A program made the translations under genes and the position numbers. This document shows positions 38,801 to 48,118 of a stretch of 64,000 nt of DNA, piece after piece. Each line of letters opens with the position of its first letter. Within the stretch, counting starts at the first letter, position 1. The stretch comes from Forficula auricularia (taxonomy: Eukaryota > Arthropoda > Insecta > Dermaptera > Forficulidae). Below the pieces are notes generated by a model that worked only from the letters and a program-made list of their open reading frames with translations, ran no database searches and was not told where the DNA came from. Where the stretch lies: NCBI GenBank assembly GCA_024734495.1, contig JALMQS010000075.1, positions 5,316,832 to 5,380,831 on the forward strand, in the 5' to 3' direction.

Positions 38801-41800
38801 GATTCACCTCTGAAAATGCCAAATGGAAAACAAAAATCGGATATTTTTGCTGATTATTTAGAAAATGTTTTTAAACCTAATCCACATTTAAATTCTAAGG
38901 ATAATTTTACCTTCATACACGATACACTTAAACCTTTCGTCTTACATAAATTAATAAGATTAAATATAACCTATATCTCTAAATTTCTACCAATCGATCG
39001 ACACCTAAATTATCAGAAACGTCTTGGCCGTTTGAGAGATAAACATGATAATAATATAGTGGTCGTCAGGATAAGTAAATTTTCAACCCTGGTGACGTCA
39101 CAAGAGCGACAAATACAGAAAACTACCTGCGTGCTGACATACCGGGTCTAAGTGTATCGTGCCTTCATAAATAAAATTGACCAAAAAGAAATTCCTCTTG
39201 TTACCTTAAAAGAAGTTAGAAATACTATCTCCTATAACCTAAATGGGAATCGGATTAGCCGAGAGCTTAAGACACTAGCCTTCTAAGCAGGAGTCCCGGG
39301 TTCGAGTCCGAGTCCCTGCATTGATATTTGACCGGCTATAATCTGATTCCTAGTCACCAATCCGTCTGGCAAGCGTGGTGACTTAATGCCAACCCCCTTC
39401 CATTTGATGGAAGAGGCCTATATTCAGGAGTGGATTGTCGCTATCGACAGGCTAATGATGATGATAACCTAAATGCAAAGAAAGCTCCCGGATATGACCT
39501 CATAACTGGACACATATTGAAAGATCTTCCCGAGTTCTTGGCCCTACTCTATATTTGTTAATTAATAGAGATTGTGGTGTTGGTGCAAGGTGAAACATCT
39601 TTAATAAAGATAAAAGTAAATAAATATAATATGAAATATTCATTTACTATGAGTTAAGATTTCTAGGTCACTTGTTTCACATTAAAATTAAAAAATAAAA
39701 GAGGTAAATTTTTTCAATATATATATTTCGAGCTGTAAGCTCATCTTCAGGAAAGTACAGAATTTTAACTTTAAGAAGATGAGCAGCTCGAAATATATTT
39801 TTTTTATTAATAGTAATATTACAATCTAGCTGCTAGCCGCAGCTAATAAGTAATTTTGTTATAGATTTAACTTAAAACAAAACACAAAACAACAAGCAAT
39901 CATATATTTCTTGTATATAATTGTCTTTATCTCTATTTTTTATTAAAATGTTTTTAACAAAGTTCATGAGGCTTGATACGCTTCAGCCGGCGAGTCTGTG
40001 TGTCAACGTTGAGCAGTTTGAGTACTTGCTTATATAAAAGGTGCTTATTTTCAATTGACATTGAAGAATTTCTTCCAATTATCCAGTAGATCTTTTTAAA
40101 GTTGATATTAAGCTCTTCCCTTTTTTTTTGACATGTACCTTCCATCGGAGACGCGTGTCTAGCGTCGCTCGAAATATATATATTGAAAAAATTTAATTCT
40201 TTTATTTTTTAATTTTAATGTGAAACAAGGTGACCTAGAAATCTTAACTCGTAGTAAAGTAAATGAATATTTCATATTTTTTATTTATTTACTTTTATTT
40301 CTATATTTGTTATTTATAAATGACATTCCACTTGATGAGAATGCTGCTATAGCTACATTTGCTGATGATACAGCACTCCTTGCAGTCGATGTTTATGAAG
40401 TTACAGCTAAACTAGAATTTTATTACTACAAAGTGCCATAAACAAAATCAACGAATGGACCAAACGATGGCGAATAAAGCTCAATGAAACAAAGTCAACC
40501 CATATCAATTTACTATACCAATTACCAATTATTAACACATTTGTCAAAAGATTTGTTATTTCACATACTTAAAGCACTCTTTAGGAAAATATTTAACAAA
40601 TATAATTCCTCACTTAACAATATATATATGTATGTATATATACTGTATATTTTCAAAATTCAATGATAAAGCGAGAATTTCTCCCCTAAATATTTAGACA
40701 TTTAATAACGTTTCCAGATTGTTTTATAAAATAATTTAATAATAATTATTTTGATTATTTATGTCCATCGATTAAATTAATAAGTTGTTGTAGGGAAATA
40801 AAGACAATAGTTTTTATGCAAATATTTTTTATTTAATGCCAACGTTTCGTCAACTTTGTTGACTTCCTTAGAGCTCAAACAAATTAATTTCTTTGCATAT
40901 TTGTCATTTTATAAAAATTCATTCTTAGCAAATAATCTTATTATATTAAACGAGTAAAGTTTGTATATATATATATCCGGTCGGGTTCTCGAAAACGGCT
41001 CTAACGATTTGGATGAAATTCACGGGTTAGGAGGGTTTTGTGTTGGACATTCGATCTGTCACGGTCTCATCTTCGGCTAAGTTATTTTTGATGGGCTTTT
41101 TGTTAATTGAAACAATTATTCACAGGTGGTTGTCTCGATAAAAATGTATATTTACATTTTTATTCAATTTCCTTTTAATAAATAAATGGTTTTTTAATTT
41201 TATATCCCACAATAAGATTATTATAATTATTATTATATATAAAAAATTGGGGAATTTTATTGATTAAAAAGGAGTTTTAAATCCCACAAATATTAATTTG
41301 ACAATTTAACTCTAAAATTGTTATTTAATTAAAAAAAAAATTATACCGTATTTATTTATATACCTATATATACATAATCTGTGGGCCACTGAAGGCTAGA
41401 AATGCAAAAACTGGGCGCGTGGGCGTGGGAGGGGATAGATGTGGGGGTGCAGGAGTGGAGGGTCGGGGCGAAGTGGGGGTCTAGGTGTGGGGTAGGGTGG
41501 GAGGATGCAGGAGGTGAAGTTGTGGTGGTCCGGTGGCGAGGGGGGTTTCGGGGATTAATATATAGGTATTAACTGAAGAAAAAATTTACTGAGCGATTCG
41601 CTCGGTGGCCAGGTACTATTTATAAAATGACAAATATGCAAAGAAATTCATTTGTTTGAGTCCTGAGGAAGTCAACAAAGTTGACGAAACGTTGGTATAA
41701 AATAAAAAAATATTTGCATAAGCTATTGTTATTATTTCTCTACAACAACTTATTAAGAATAATAATATAAATAATAATAAATTAATAATTTATATTTATT

Positions 41801-44800
41801 TTATACAAAAAAACAATTAATAAACTATTTAGAAAGAGAGATATAGATAATAGAAAGGAAATAAATATACCTGAGTAATTCCAATGACTAGATCTTTATC
41901 TTTCTCGTGAAGATATTGTGGAAGTTGAGTAGTTTTCCCACATCCAGTTTCTCCAATCAAAAGTAATGTTGGATATGCCTCGAAATAGTTCAATAAACTG
42001 TTAATAAAAAAAAAAAATAATCAATTTATTTATTCTGCAATAGTCAGCGTATATTGGATAGCTAACAATATATTTTAAGATTGTTTTGTTTTATAAATAT
42101 AATTTAAATATGAGTAATGGGGGGTCGGGTAGGCTAGGCGGTAGCATGTCAGCCAGCTAACGAAGAGGACCCGAGTTCGAATCCGGCTCGAGGCATCCGG
42201 CTAAAATTTGACCCCCGAGGTAGAGACAAATTTAAAAATAAAAATAAATAGTATCGTAAATGGCTTATGGCTACCATGGCCGAAAAAGCCAAAAAAAAAA
42301 TATGAGTAATAATGATTGAATCTATTTCTTAATCATTAAAATATATATGTTACGGCTAATATGCAAATTTTGATAGTTTATAAACTAGCTGGAACTGGGT
42401 TGGTTAGTTTAAAAAACAGCCAAAGGTTTGGCTATTTTGTGTTCCTAGAAATTATGGTTTTCATATTAGCCAGGCTGCATTGGATAGTTTTTCTGGTTTT
42501 CTCAATAATTTCAAGTAAATTAGCCAAGAGTGTTAGTTAGTTTGCAAACTAGCTGCTATTTTAGTGGAAATTGCGTTTTCTGTCAAAATAGCCAATGGTT
42601 TGGTTAGTTTATAAACTTTCCAGCTAGTTTATAAACTATCCAAATTTGCTGTAACATATACAATCTTAAATAATTTAATGTGTGATAAGCTGAGGGCTAA
42701 ATGTTGAAAATAAAGAATAAATTTATTTAGAGAGAAAAATAAATATCAGTGAATATATCATATATATAATGAAATGTTTTAAATCTTATGAAATGTCTTT
42801 CTTTAAGTTGTTATTGACATACCATATTAATAATAACTTAACACACAAAAGGCTCCAGCTTTTTGATTATAATGTTATTAACTGTAAAAAGAAAATGACA
42901 TTCTACACAGATATATGTACTATATTATGAAAAGCTTGGACTGATGATGGTGTGAGAATATCCGCCGAAACGTCTCAAAAGTTTTTCATGAAAATAAATT
43001 GTTAGAATATAAGGAAACTTTATTTCTTTTTCCTAACGAAGACATTTCATCTGTTTCCAAGGTTTTCAAGAGCCTCAAAAAACACCAAAATTGTAATTTA
43101 AAAATATCTTCTTTGCTAAGAATGAATATTTATAAAATGACAAATATGCAAAGAAATTAATTTGTTTGAGCCTTGAGGAAGTCAACAAAGTTGACGAAAC
43201 GGTGATATAAAATAAAAAGTACTTAAAATTATTATTTTTTTTTTTAATGCAATAGAATGCAAGAAGGGGTGCACATCTAAAGATGCAGCCTCTATGGATC
43301 TAGAAAGACCTTTGCATTACCGAAGAGAAGGAAAAGTTGATTAAGTGAGGGGGTGGAGACGTAGGTGTTTATGCACTCGGGTTTTGAAGGTTTGAAGATT
43401 ATAAGTGCTGGGAAAGATGGAGGCTGGGAGAGGGTTCCAGTTCCTTGAAGTCTTGGGGATATACCTATTGGCGAATGAAGTGGTCCGGCACTTTTCTAAT
43501 TTGACCGCGAAAGAGTGTTGGGAGTCGGCAAAACGCGTGCTACGTGCAAAGCATGCTTTGAGGGGAATTATTGATTTTATCTCATCAGAACACCTGCCGT
43601 GATAGTATCTATAGAAAAGGGAAAGGGCAGAGACATTTCTTCGATGAGCCAGTGGAGTCGGCGAGGGTAGAATCGTCAATTAGCCTGACGGCTCGTTTCT
43701 GAATTGCATCCAGAGTAGCAAGAGAATATTTAGAGGCTCCTCTCCATAGATGAGAGCCGTATTCGAGACAGGGCCGGATTTGGGCCTTGTAGATGGTGAG
43801 AAGATGTGGAGGCTTGTAAAATCGCTTGGACCTGAATAAGAAGCCAATCTTCCTTGCTGCAGATTTCGCCACAGAGGAGATGTGTTCATTCCAAGACAGG
43901 TCAGATGCGACAGAGACGCCCAACATGGATAGGCTGTCACACATTTTCAGGGTATTCGAATCGAAGTGAATATCAGGGAAATTTTTATTTTCGCGCCTAG
44001 AAATTAGACAACATTGAGTCTTGTTTGCATTAAAGTTAACTAAATTTTGAGAGCCCCATTTATTCAGTTTGTCTAGGTCGAGAGTGATTGAGGTGGCAAC
44101 ATTGATTCGATTATTTGGGAGTGGGGTTTGACGTTTGATCGATAAGGTCGTTTATATAAATGAGAAAGAGTGTGGAGGAGATTACAGAGCCTTGGGGAAC
44201 ACCAGCGTTTGTGGAGAACGATTCAGATGATATTCCATCCACCACAACTTTTATACTTCGGTTTGTCAGAAAGCTTTCTATCCATTTGTGAAGTGTTGGT
44301 GTGAATCCGAAGGCTGTGAGTTTGGCAAGAAGATTTTTGTGCCAAACTTGGTCAAAAGCTTTGGAGATATCTAGGACTACAGCGAGGGTATCTTTTCCGG
44401 CCTTTGTTCCAGGTGTGGGTGACATAGGTTAAGATGTCGTATTGGATAAAAAATACTTGGTAAGTTTCATATTAAGATATAAAAATAAAACGAATTTATT
44501 TTTGGAGACTTTAATCTTGATATAAATATTTCGGGTGGCTAACCCATCTTCAGGAGCAATAGAAGATGGGTTAGCCACCCGAAATATATATATCAAGATT
44601 AAAGTCTCTCCAAAAATGAATTCGTTTTTATTTTTTTATCTTAATGTGAAACCTACCAAGTATTTTATATCCAATAATTTTAAAAAATGTTTCACTAAGT
44701 ACCAACACCAAATTCCTTAAAAACTATTAAAAAGTACATGCATAAGCTATTTTCCTTATTTCCCTACAACTTATTAATTTATTAATAACATGTGAGAATA

Positions 44801-45030
44801 AACAATTCCATGCTATTTTCTTAGAGCATATATGATATCTTAACTATATGAAATTGATTTGTTTTTTCTTACCCTTGTTTGTCATCTAGAATTGGCAATG
44901 TAGATTTCACAAATGGTTTTTGAAAATTATAACGTGGTTTTTTATTTTGGCTATTATTATGAAAATGTTGTGGCCTTTTTTTGTTACGATGATTTGAATT
45001 GTGATTAAAAGAATTGTTTCTTGAATCCAT
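26872..45030 (-). CDS. DHX33: DHX33 DEAH-box RNA helicase, complete
   Basis: DHX33 is a DEAH-box ATPase/helicase implicated in rDNA transcription, translation and cytosolic RNA sensing. Thirteen exons were traced: 45030-44873, 41997-41871, 38468-38303, 34877-34744, 34306-34125, 34035-33960, 32340-32150, 32076-31947, 30012-29881, 29805-29648, 29568-29381, 27355-27153 and 27072-26872. All have GT-AG boundaries, and they sum to 2046 bases (681 residues, close to the human length). Motifs in order: GETGCGKT (68-75, Walker A), PRR (96-98), TDGML (140-144), DEAH (163-166), SAT (200-202), [11 protein letters not shown] (320-330), QRTGRAGR (368-375). Exons 9-13 carry the HA2/OB-type C-terminal part, including [14 protein letters not shown] [10 protein letters not shown]. 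The first 50 residues are basic and Asn/His-rich. Introns hold most of the mobile elements in the window. No frame break was found. Confidence 0.97.
27612..28320 (+). mobile_element. Helitron-like element, DHX33 flank/intron 11
   Basis: It starts ACTCTTATTAAACGAGCAAA and continues with ACGGCTCTACCGATTTTGG, the 5' part shared with 40945, 54680 and 62233. It reaches CATAATTTGTGGACCACTAG and GTGGGGAGCGGAG near 28270 but lacks the CAGGTACT terminus, so it is 3' truncated. No Rep/helicase frame. Confidence 0.5.
28586..28848. mobile_element. hAT-type MITE with 8-bp target duplication
   Basis: Inverted ends CAAGGGCGGATCCAGG (28586) and CCTGGATCCGCCCTTG (28848) are flanked by identical CTACCAGA at 28578-28585 and 28849-28856. 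The interior has G-runs (28622, 28701-28719, 28806-28818) and no coding sequence. It is inserted just at the truncated start of the LINE fragment that follows. Confidence 0.8.
28857..29325 (+). pseudogene. LINE family L-A 3' fragment in DHX33 intron 11
   Basis: It encodes the RT C-terminal region ([53 protein letters not shown]) and stops near 29215. A 3'UTR follows (GGTGTAACTCCTTCTCTCAT), then CATTTTCATT and A9 at about 29313-29321. It is sense relative to the plus strand and antisense to DHX33. 5' truncated; the best view of the family's 3' end. Confidence 0.85.
30236..30960 (-). repeat. Dispersed repeat R1, minus copy
   Basis: Minus-strand copy of the 6650-7330 repeat, containing the TTTACCATA ends and GAGCTGATTAGATTTTGGTG. 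30243-30285 has a Helitron-like terminus fragment (GTACCTGCCGGACCGAGCG). Located in DHX33 intron 8. Confidence 0.55.
30975..31650. mobile_element. Possible TTAA-flanked (piggyBac-type) element
   Basis: TTAA at 30975 followed by GTTATCTACGTTCCCTAATA, and at the other side TATTAGGGAACGTCC followed by TTAA at 31647-31650. The end sequence TTAAGGACGTTCCCTAATAT also appears at 38738-38757. No transposase; end match imperfect. Confidence 0.4.
32430..32690. repeat. Short hammerhead repeat pair (TTTCGGGTG family)
   Basis: Inverted arms around 32575 share AATATATATCGAGATTAAAG, TTTTTGGAGA and AAACCTACCAAGTATTTTTA. The hammerhead core is on the minus strand only (32542-32575). Same family at 44440-44710. 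Confidence 0.6.
32540..32576 (-). ncRNA. Hammerhead ribozyme motif (GAAATATA family)
   Basis: On the minus strand: CTGAAGA (32571-32565), TGGGTTAGTCACCC stem-loop, GAAA (32550-32547), TATATAT. Core intact; no GTC after stem III. Confidence 0.5.
32694..33944 (+). mobile_element. hAT element, 1.25 kb, 8-bp duplication, next to the DHX33 exon 6 donor
   Basis: The ends TAGGGATGGCAACGATATAT (32694) and TTGCCATCCCTA (33944) are inverted and flanked by identical ATCACTTA at 32686-32693 and 33945-33952. The terminal hairpins are rich in TATCGATA. A plus-strand frame near 32980-33060 ([17 protein letters not shown]) resembles the hAT C-terminal dimerisation region. The rest is decayed. It starts 15 bases beyond the DHX33 exon 6 boundary, leaving GTAAGTA intact. 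Confidence 0.8.
35150..35760 (-). mobile_element. Helitron-like element, minus orientation
   Basis: Read on the minus strand it begins TTATATTAAACGAGCAAATC (about 35755) and CGGTCGGGTTCTCGAAAACG. It ends with hairpin ACCGAGCATCGCTCGGTGGC and CAGGTACT at 35157. About 600 bp, no coding frame. In DHX33 intron 3. Confidence 0.65.
36271..37893 (+). mobile_element. hAT element, 1.62 kb, with GTTATTAC target duplication
   Basis: The ends TAGGGCTCGGATTT (36271) and AAATCCGAGACCTA (37893) are inverted, flanked by identical GTTATTAC at 36263-36270 and 37894-37901. Decayed coding traces in the plus strand include [20 protein letters not shown] near 36810-36880, plausibly from the hAT transposase region; no intact frame remains. 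A TTAA-type element (37101-37803) is nested in it. In DHX33 intron 3. Confidence 0.8.
37101..37803. mobile_element. TTAA-flanked (piggyBac-type) non-autonomous element nested in hAT
   Basis: TTAAGGTAGTTGTTTCGCG at 37101 mirrors GGCGGAACAACTACCTTAA ending at 37803, with TTAA at both ends as in piggyBac-type insertion. 703 bp, no intact frame. A second, one-end-truncated copy is at 52660-53197. Confidence 0.7.
38738..39550 (+). pseudogene. Jockey-like retrotransposon relic interrupted by a SINE
   Basis: The plus-strand frame 38800-39150 contains [18 protein letters not shown], then after a frame change [20 protein letters not shown] (39165-39240), and beyond the [21 protein letters not shown] (39476-39535). 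These match the linker-to-RT start of jockey-clade ORF2 proteins. 38738-38795 is a separate TTAA-type transposon end fused to it. A further jockey piece is at 40313-40530. Confidence 0.75.
39246..39463 (+). mobile_element. tRNA-derived SINE with 12-bp target duplication
   Basis: It begins GGAATCGGATTAGCCGAGAG (A-box region), has B-box-like GGGTTCGAGTCC, a middle with ACCCCCTTCCATTTGATGG, and a 3' end GACAGGCTAATGATGATG, like RTE-clade LINE tails. Identical ATAACCTAAATG at 39234-39245 and 39464-39475 are the target duplication. Deleting one copy rejoins the jockey relic. Confidence 0.85.
39560..39810. repeat. Hammerhead-bearing repeat arm (GAGCTC stem II)
   Basis: Related to 25640-26040 (AATAGAGATTGTGGTGTTGG, TTTACTATGAGTTAAG). 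The hammerhead on the minus strand (39720-39755) has CTGAAGA, TGAGC-TTACA-GCTC stem II and GAAA, then TATATAT. A matching arm in reverse lies at 40165-40300, with about 350 bp of AT-rich sequence between (39810-40160). Confidence 0.55.
39718..39756 (-). ncRNA. Hammerhead ribozyme motif (GAAATATA family)
   Basis: CTGAAGA (39750-39744), GAGC-TTACA-GCTC stem II, GAAA (39729-39726) on the minus strand. Good stem II; AU-only sequence after the core. Confidence 0.5.
40313..40530 (+). pseudogene. Jockey-like RT fragment
   Basis: [20 protein letters not shown] (catalytic xADD box as FADD) followed, in another frame, by [20 protein letters not shown]. Both are standard jockey-clade RT segments. Downstream continuation of the 38738-39550 relic, separated from it by ribozyme repeat arms. 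Confidence 0.75.
40945..41617 (+). mobile_element. Helitron-like non-autonomous element
   Basis: Starts TTATTATATTAAACGAGTAA, includes GGTTCTCGAAAACGGCTCTA and CATTCGATCTGTCACGG, then a G-rich region, and ends with ACTGAGCGATTCGCTCGGTGGC hairpin plus CAGGTACT at 41617. No Rep/helicase. Confidence 0.65.
41658..41698 (+). ncRNA. Hammerhead ribozyme motif, intact core
   Basis: CTGAGGA (41663-41669), AGTCAAC-AAA-GTTGAC stem II, GAAAC (41686-41690), GTT (41691-41693). GTT is a permitted but weaker cleavage triplet. Confidence 0.65.
42120..42302 (+). mobile_element. tRNA-derived SINE, second family
   Basis: A-box-like GTAGGCTAGGCGGTAGC and B-box-like GAGTTCGAATCC near the 5' end. The 3' part has TATGGCTACCATGGCC and GAAAAAGCC, then an A-run at about 42289-42300. 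In DHX33 intron 1. Confidence 0.7.
42348..42656. mobile_element. Palindromic MITE with TGTTAC ends
   Basis: Ends TGTTACGGCTAATATGCAAA (42348) and TTTGCTGTAACA (42656) are inverted and extend through GATAGTTTATAAACTAGCTG. Flanked by TATA-type sequence. Internally repeats TTGGTTAGTTT and AGCCAA motifs. Non-coding. Confidence 0.7.
42935..42980 (+). ncRNA. Hammerhead ribozyme motif with extended stem II
   Basis: CTGATGA (42941-42947), TGG-TGTGAGAATATCC-GCC stem-loop, GAAAC (42967-42971) and GTC (42972-42974). Core complete; stem II is short with a large loop. Flanks differ from all other copies, so it is a distinct family. Confidence 0.6.
43235..44440 (-). pseudogene. LINE family L-A reverse transcriptase fragment
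   Basis: Minus-strand pieces encode [56 protein letters not shown] and [20 protein letters not shown]. Two frame changes are visible (near 43615-43670 and 44110), and the segment that should carry YADD is missing or scrambled at about 44110, so it is inactive. 5' end truncated at about 44440. In DHX33 intron 1. Confidence 0.85.
44440..44715. repeat. Short hammerhead repeat pair (TTTCGGGTG family)
   Basis: Left arm with a hammerhead (CTGAAGA at 44553-44547, GAAA at 44532-44529 on the minus strand); right arm mirrors it but lacks CTG. Shares AAACCTACCAAGTATT and TTAAAGTCTCCAAAAAT with 32430-32690. Confidence 0.55.
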
Positions 45031-45829
45031 TTTAGATATAAAATGTAATGTGAAAATTAATAATAGAACTTTAAATAAAATGCAAATAAGCAGAACACAT
45101 GCAACTTCAACAAGGTTATATCTATAGTTAAAAACAAATAGTTTTGAAATGTTTAAGGAACATGCTTTCCTTAGCTCGGGAAACTTCAAAATTGGATGCT
45201 GGGCTATCAACTTAACAAAGAAATATCACTAACTAGTTCTTTTGGTTTTTAAATAATGGGGCAAATTCAAAACCAAAATACTCATTAATTAATCAAGTAA
45301 AGGGTGTGTAGTTTCACAGTGAAAAAAAAATACTCGTCAATAATAATAATCTTTATTAGCTAATATTTTCTGCTATATATCATCAGGCCAGTGCCTGGCG
45401 GGTGTGCAACACGTGCGTCGCTCGTAGGCGGGCAAAATAAAAGGCGGCCAAATCGCCAGGGAATTTATCACAATTTTTTTTTATTTTAATCAAATTAAAA
45501 TATGAAATTTCTAAAAAAAAGGTCTCTAAAAATCTCTAACTTTTGTTACATTGAATGAATTTATATGGTCGTGATGGGATTTTGTTTTTTATACTATAAA
45601 TTGCAATGATAACCAAAAAAAATTTTGTGCTTTTGATTTTTTCATTATTTAATCAAAAAACTATTATATAATAAAACTATACAAATTTATTTTAAATATT
45701 TTTTATATGTATAAGTACGTTGAATTTTTCCTAAATACACATAGAAGAACATGTTTCCCCAATATTACTACCCTAAGTTTTCCTCCAAATCTGAATTGTG
45801 GGCGCCTCAAATTGAGCAAATTTCGGGGT

Positions 45830-46475
45830 TTTTACAGTTTTTCTCGAATAACTCTAAAACGGCTTATCAAATCAAAAAGATATATCTTTAAGATAAATTA
45901 AAGCTCTTTGATTCCGAGTAAAATGATAACAAATTCAAAGTTTCATCTTAATTGGATAATGGTAACCCTTGCCTTAAAATGAGGTTTAAGTTTTGAAAAA
46001 ATGCAATTTTTGAAAACAAATCGCAGTATTTCCTTCATAAAATGAAAACCATCACTCATCCTAGAAATTTAATTCCTGTCTTGAACGTTACTTGGACCAC
46101 TTTTTTTTATAAAACTCTTAGATATATAGATATTCAGTATTTTCCATGACACTTGAGGATTCTGATCATATCCTGTCATGTAAAATGCTGGTTTTATCAA
46201 ACAAGTGGTTCAAGTCAATAACATTTTCTAGAGAATGAGACAGGAATCAAGTTTCTAGGATGAGTGGTTTTCATTTTATGAAGAAAAAACTGCGACTTTT
46301 TGCAAAAAAATTGCAGTTTTTCAAAACTTCAACCTCATTGCGGCACGGGTTACCATTATCCAATTAAGATGAAACTTTAAAATTGTTATCATCATTTTAC
46401 CCGTAATTTAAAGAGCTTTAATTTATCTAATGGATATCTTTTTGATTTGGTAAGTCGTTTTAGAGTTATTTATAT
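45830..46475. repeat. Long palindrome between DHX33 and the membrane-protein exons
   Basis: Arms of about 240 bp (45834-46080 and 46230-46470) share GGATGAGTGGTTTTCATTTT, TCCAATTAAGATGAAACTTT and GGTTACCAT, with a 150-bp loop. Part of the arm also occurs at 19930-20075. (TA)n follows at 46561-46585. 45240-45830 upstream of DHX33 shows nothing recognisable. Confidence 0.65.
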
Positions 46476-46664
46476 GATGTTATCTTGGAGGCTGCCATAC
46501 ATACACACTTGCACGCAGGCGGCCTTATACTCAGACACGGGCCTGTATATCATACAATTAACATATATATATATATATATATATTTAAATAATGCATTCA
46601 ATTTTGAAATACAAAAGGTAGAGATAATTAATAAATTCTAAAATATAACATATAATTTTTTTGC

Positions 46665-46945
46665 AACGAAATTTTCTCTGGAGAGATACGGACTGGTAGA
46701 AATTTTAATTGAATGTAATGAAAGGCAGCCCAGAGGTAGTGAGGAAAGAAAAAAATTAACACATATCCAATAAGGTGTAATTTATTGGAATCCTTCCTCT
46801 TTTCCTTTCAAACCGATGTTTCGGAGGATTCTTCCCTCCTTCTTCAGGGTTTCAAGGGGTCAATGAATGAAACAAATAAAATGTTTCCTTCTTCTCTCCA
46901 CAGCAGAGTTCAAAACTTTCTTCTTCTTTAGCAAAGGGATAGAAA
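46665..46945. repeat. Single arm of the 1258-1945 hammerhead family
   Basis: Shares GCCCAGAGGTAGTGAGGAAA, GTCAATGAATGAAACAAATA and TTCTCTCCACAG with the big palindrome. Hammerhead on the minus strand at about 46815-46850: CTGAAGA, GGAGG...CCTCC, GAAAC, then ATC. ATC is a permitted NUH site. Confidence 0.6.
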
Positions 46946-46961
46946 AACATTTTTTTTTCTA

Positions 46962-47400
46962 TCCGTCCACAAAAATTTGGTAACGCACAGACTAACAACC
47001 AGACAACCAGACAGATTAACAGACATTTTGACAAAACAATTATCTCGAAAAATATCATTTTTTCGATGTTCACTTATTAGAGTTTTTTTGTAGAGCGAAA
47101 TGCCATGGTTTCGCTCAATTTTTTTAATCAAAATAGTTTCAGCCATTTTTGAGATATTTCGAAAAAAAGAAGGAAAAAAAACACTTTTTTCATGCACGAT
47201 TACAATACTTGACCATACCCTGTATGGTAAAGCAAAAAGAGATTATAAATTATTTATTAGTGTTGGTTCTTGGTGAAATAATTTTTAATCATAGTAAATT
47301 AAATTTATACAAGGTGAGTTTCACAATTAAAACAAATATATTTAAAGTTTTATCTCGATATATATTTCGGGCTTAACTAACCCATCTTCAGGAGATAAGT
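46962..47400. repeat. R1 fragment followed by a hammerhead arm
   Basis: 46962-47232 is the 3' half of repeat R1 (CAAAAATTTGGTAACGCACA to CATACCCTGTATGG). 47240-47400 is a TTTCGGG-family arm with a minus-strand core: CTGAAGA (47391-47385), TGGGTTAGTTAAGCCC, GAAA (47368-47365). Confidence 0.5.
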
Positions 47401-47653
47401 AATTGAAAATAAAATTAGTTACATTTACAGGAAATTTTTTTTTAAGGTAGGTAATGAGGATAATCTTGAAATTGAATTTTTTACTTTAGATAAGGAATTA
47501 CAAAAGAGTAGGTAAATTAGACGAAAAGGCTTCAGGATTTAATATATTAATTTGTATTATTCTTTAGATTATATAAAATTCGTGTGAATCGTTGTTTCCA
47601 CATAAGAATTTTATGGATATCATCAAAAACCAGAAATCGCCATAATCGTAGAT

Positions 47654-48118
47654 TTAAGGTAGTTCTTTTACAAATGCAAAAAATCAAGAAGTCTTCGAAA
47701 CTTGGAATATAAATCATTAAAAGCATAATACACACACTGTTAAAATTTGAAGACGATTTACCATACCAAACATGAAATAATTGTAATTAAAATTGAAATT
47801 TTTTACATATGGTAGATTGGGAAAGGGTGGGAAAATGATCATTATTTTATTTTTTTTTATTGAAGGACTTTCACTAATATTTGTTAGAATAATATATTAG
47901 GAGTAACTTAAAAAAAAAATGAAATTATTTACCTCGTAGTTTGATAAAAAATGGCTTGGAAACGATCCATTCATAAAGAGGATATAGAAGTGTGAGAAGT
48001 ACAGTCACGTTAAAAAACATAACCTAAAATTTTAGCACCGTTCATATGTATAGATTGGTTACGAGGCTAAAACTTGTTGTGTGGGTTGTAGCGAAAGAAC
48101 TACCTTAAAGGTGAAAAA
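47654..48118. mobile_element. TTAA-flanked segment with GGTAGTTCTTT ends
   Basis: TTAAGGTAGTTCTTTTAC (47654) mirrors CGAAAGAACTACCTTAA (ending 48118), an 11-base perfect inverted end with TTAA at each side. It resembles the ends of the 37101-37803 element. It contains exon Y of the membrane-protein candidate. Confidence 0.45.

Larger units (their letters stand above)
40790..41755. repeat. Head-to-head hammerhead repeat pair (CTGAGGA family 2) split by a Helitron
   Basis: Left arm (about 40790-40935) and right arm (about 41623-41750) share ATTTTATAAA, GACAAATATGCAAAGAAATT and GTCAACAAAGTTGACGAAAC. The left core is degenerate (CTAAGGA); the right is intact. The Helitron-like element occupies 40945-41617 between them. 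A third copy with a degenerate core is at 43120-43215. Confidence 0.65.

Noticed and set aside
38720..39151. 143-residue frame as a single gene
   Set aside because: Its first part is a TTAA-type transposon end and the remainder is jockey ORF2 sequence.
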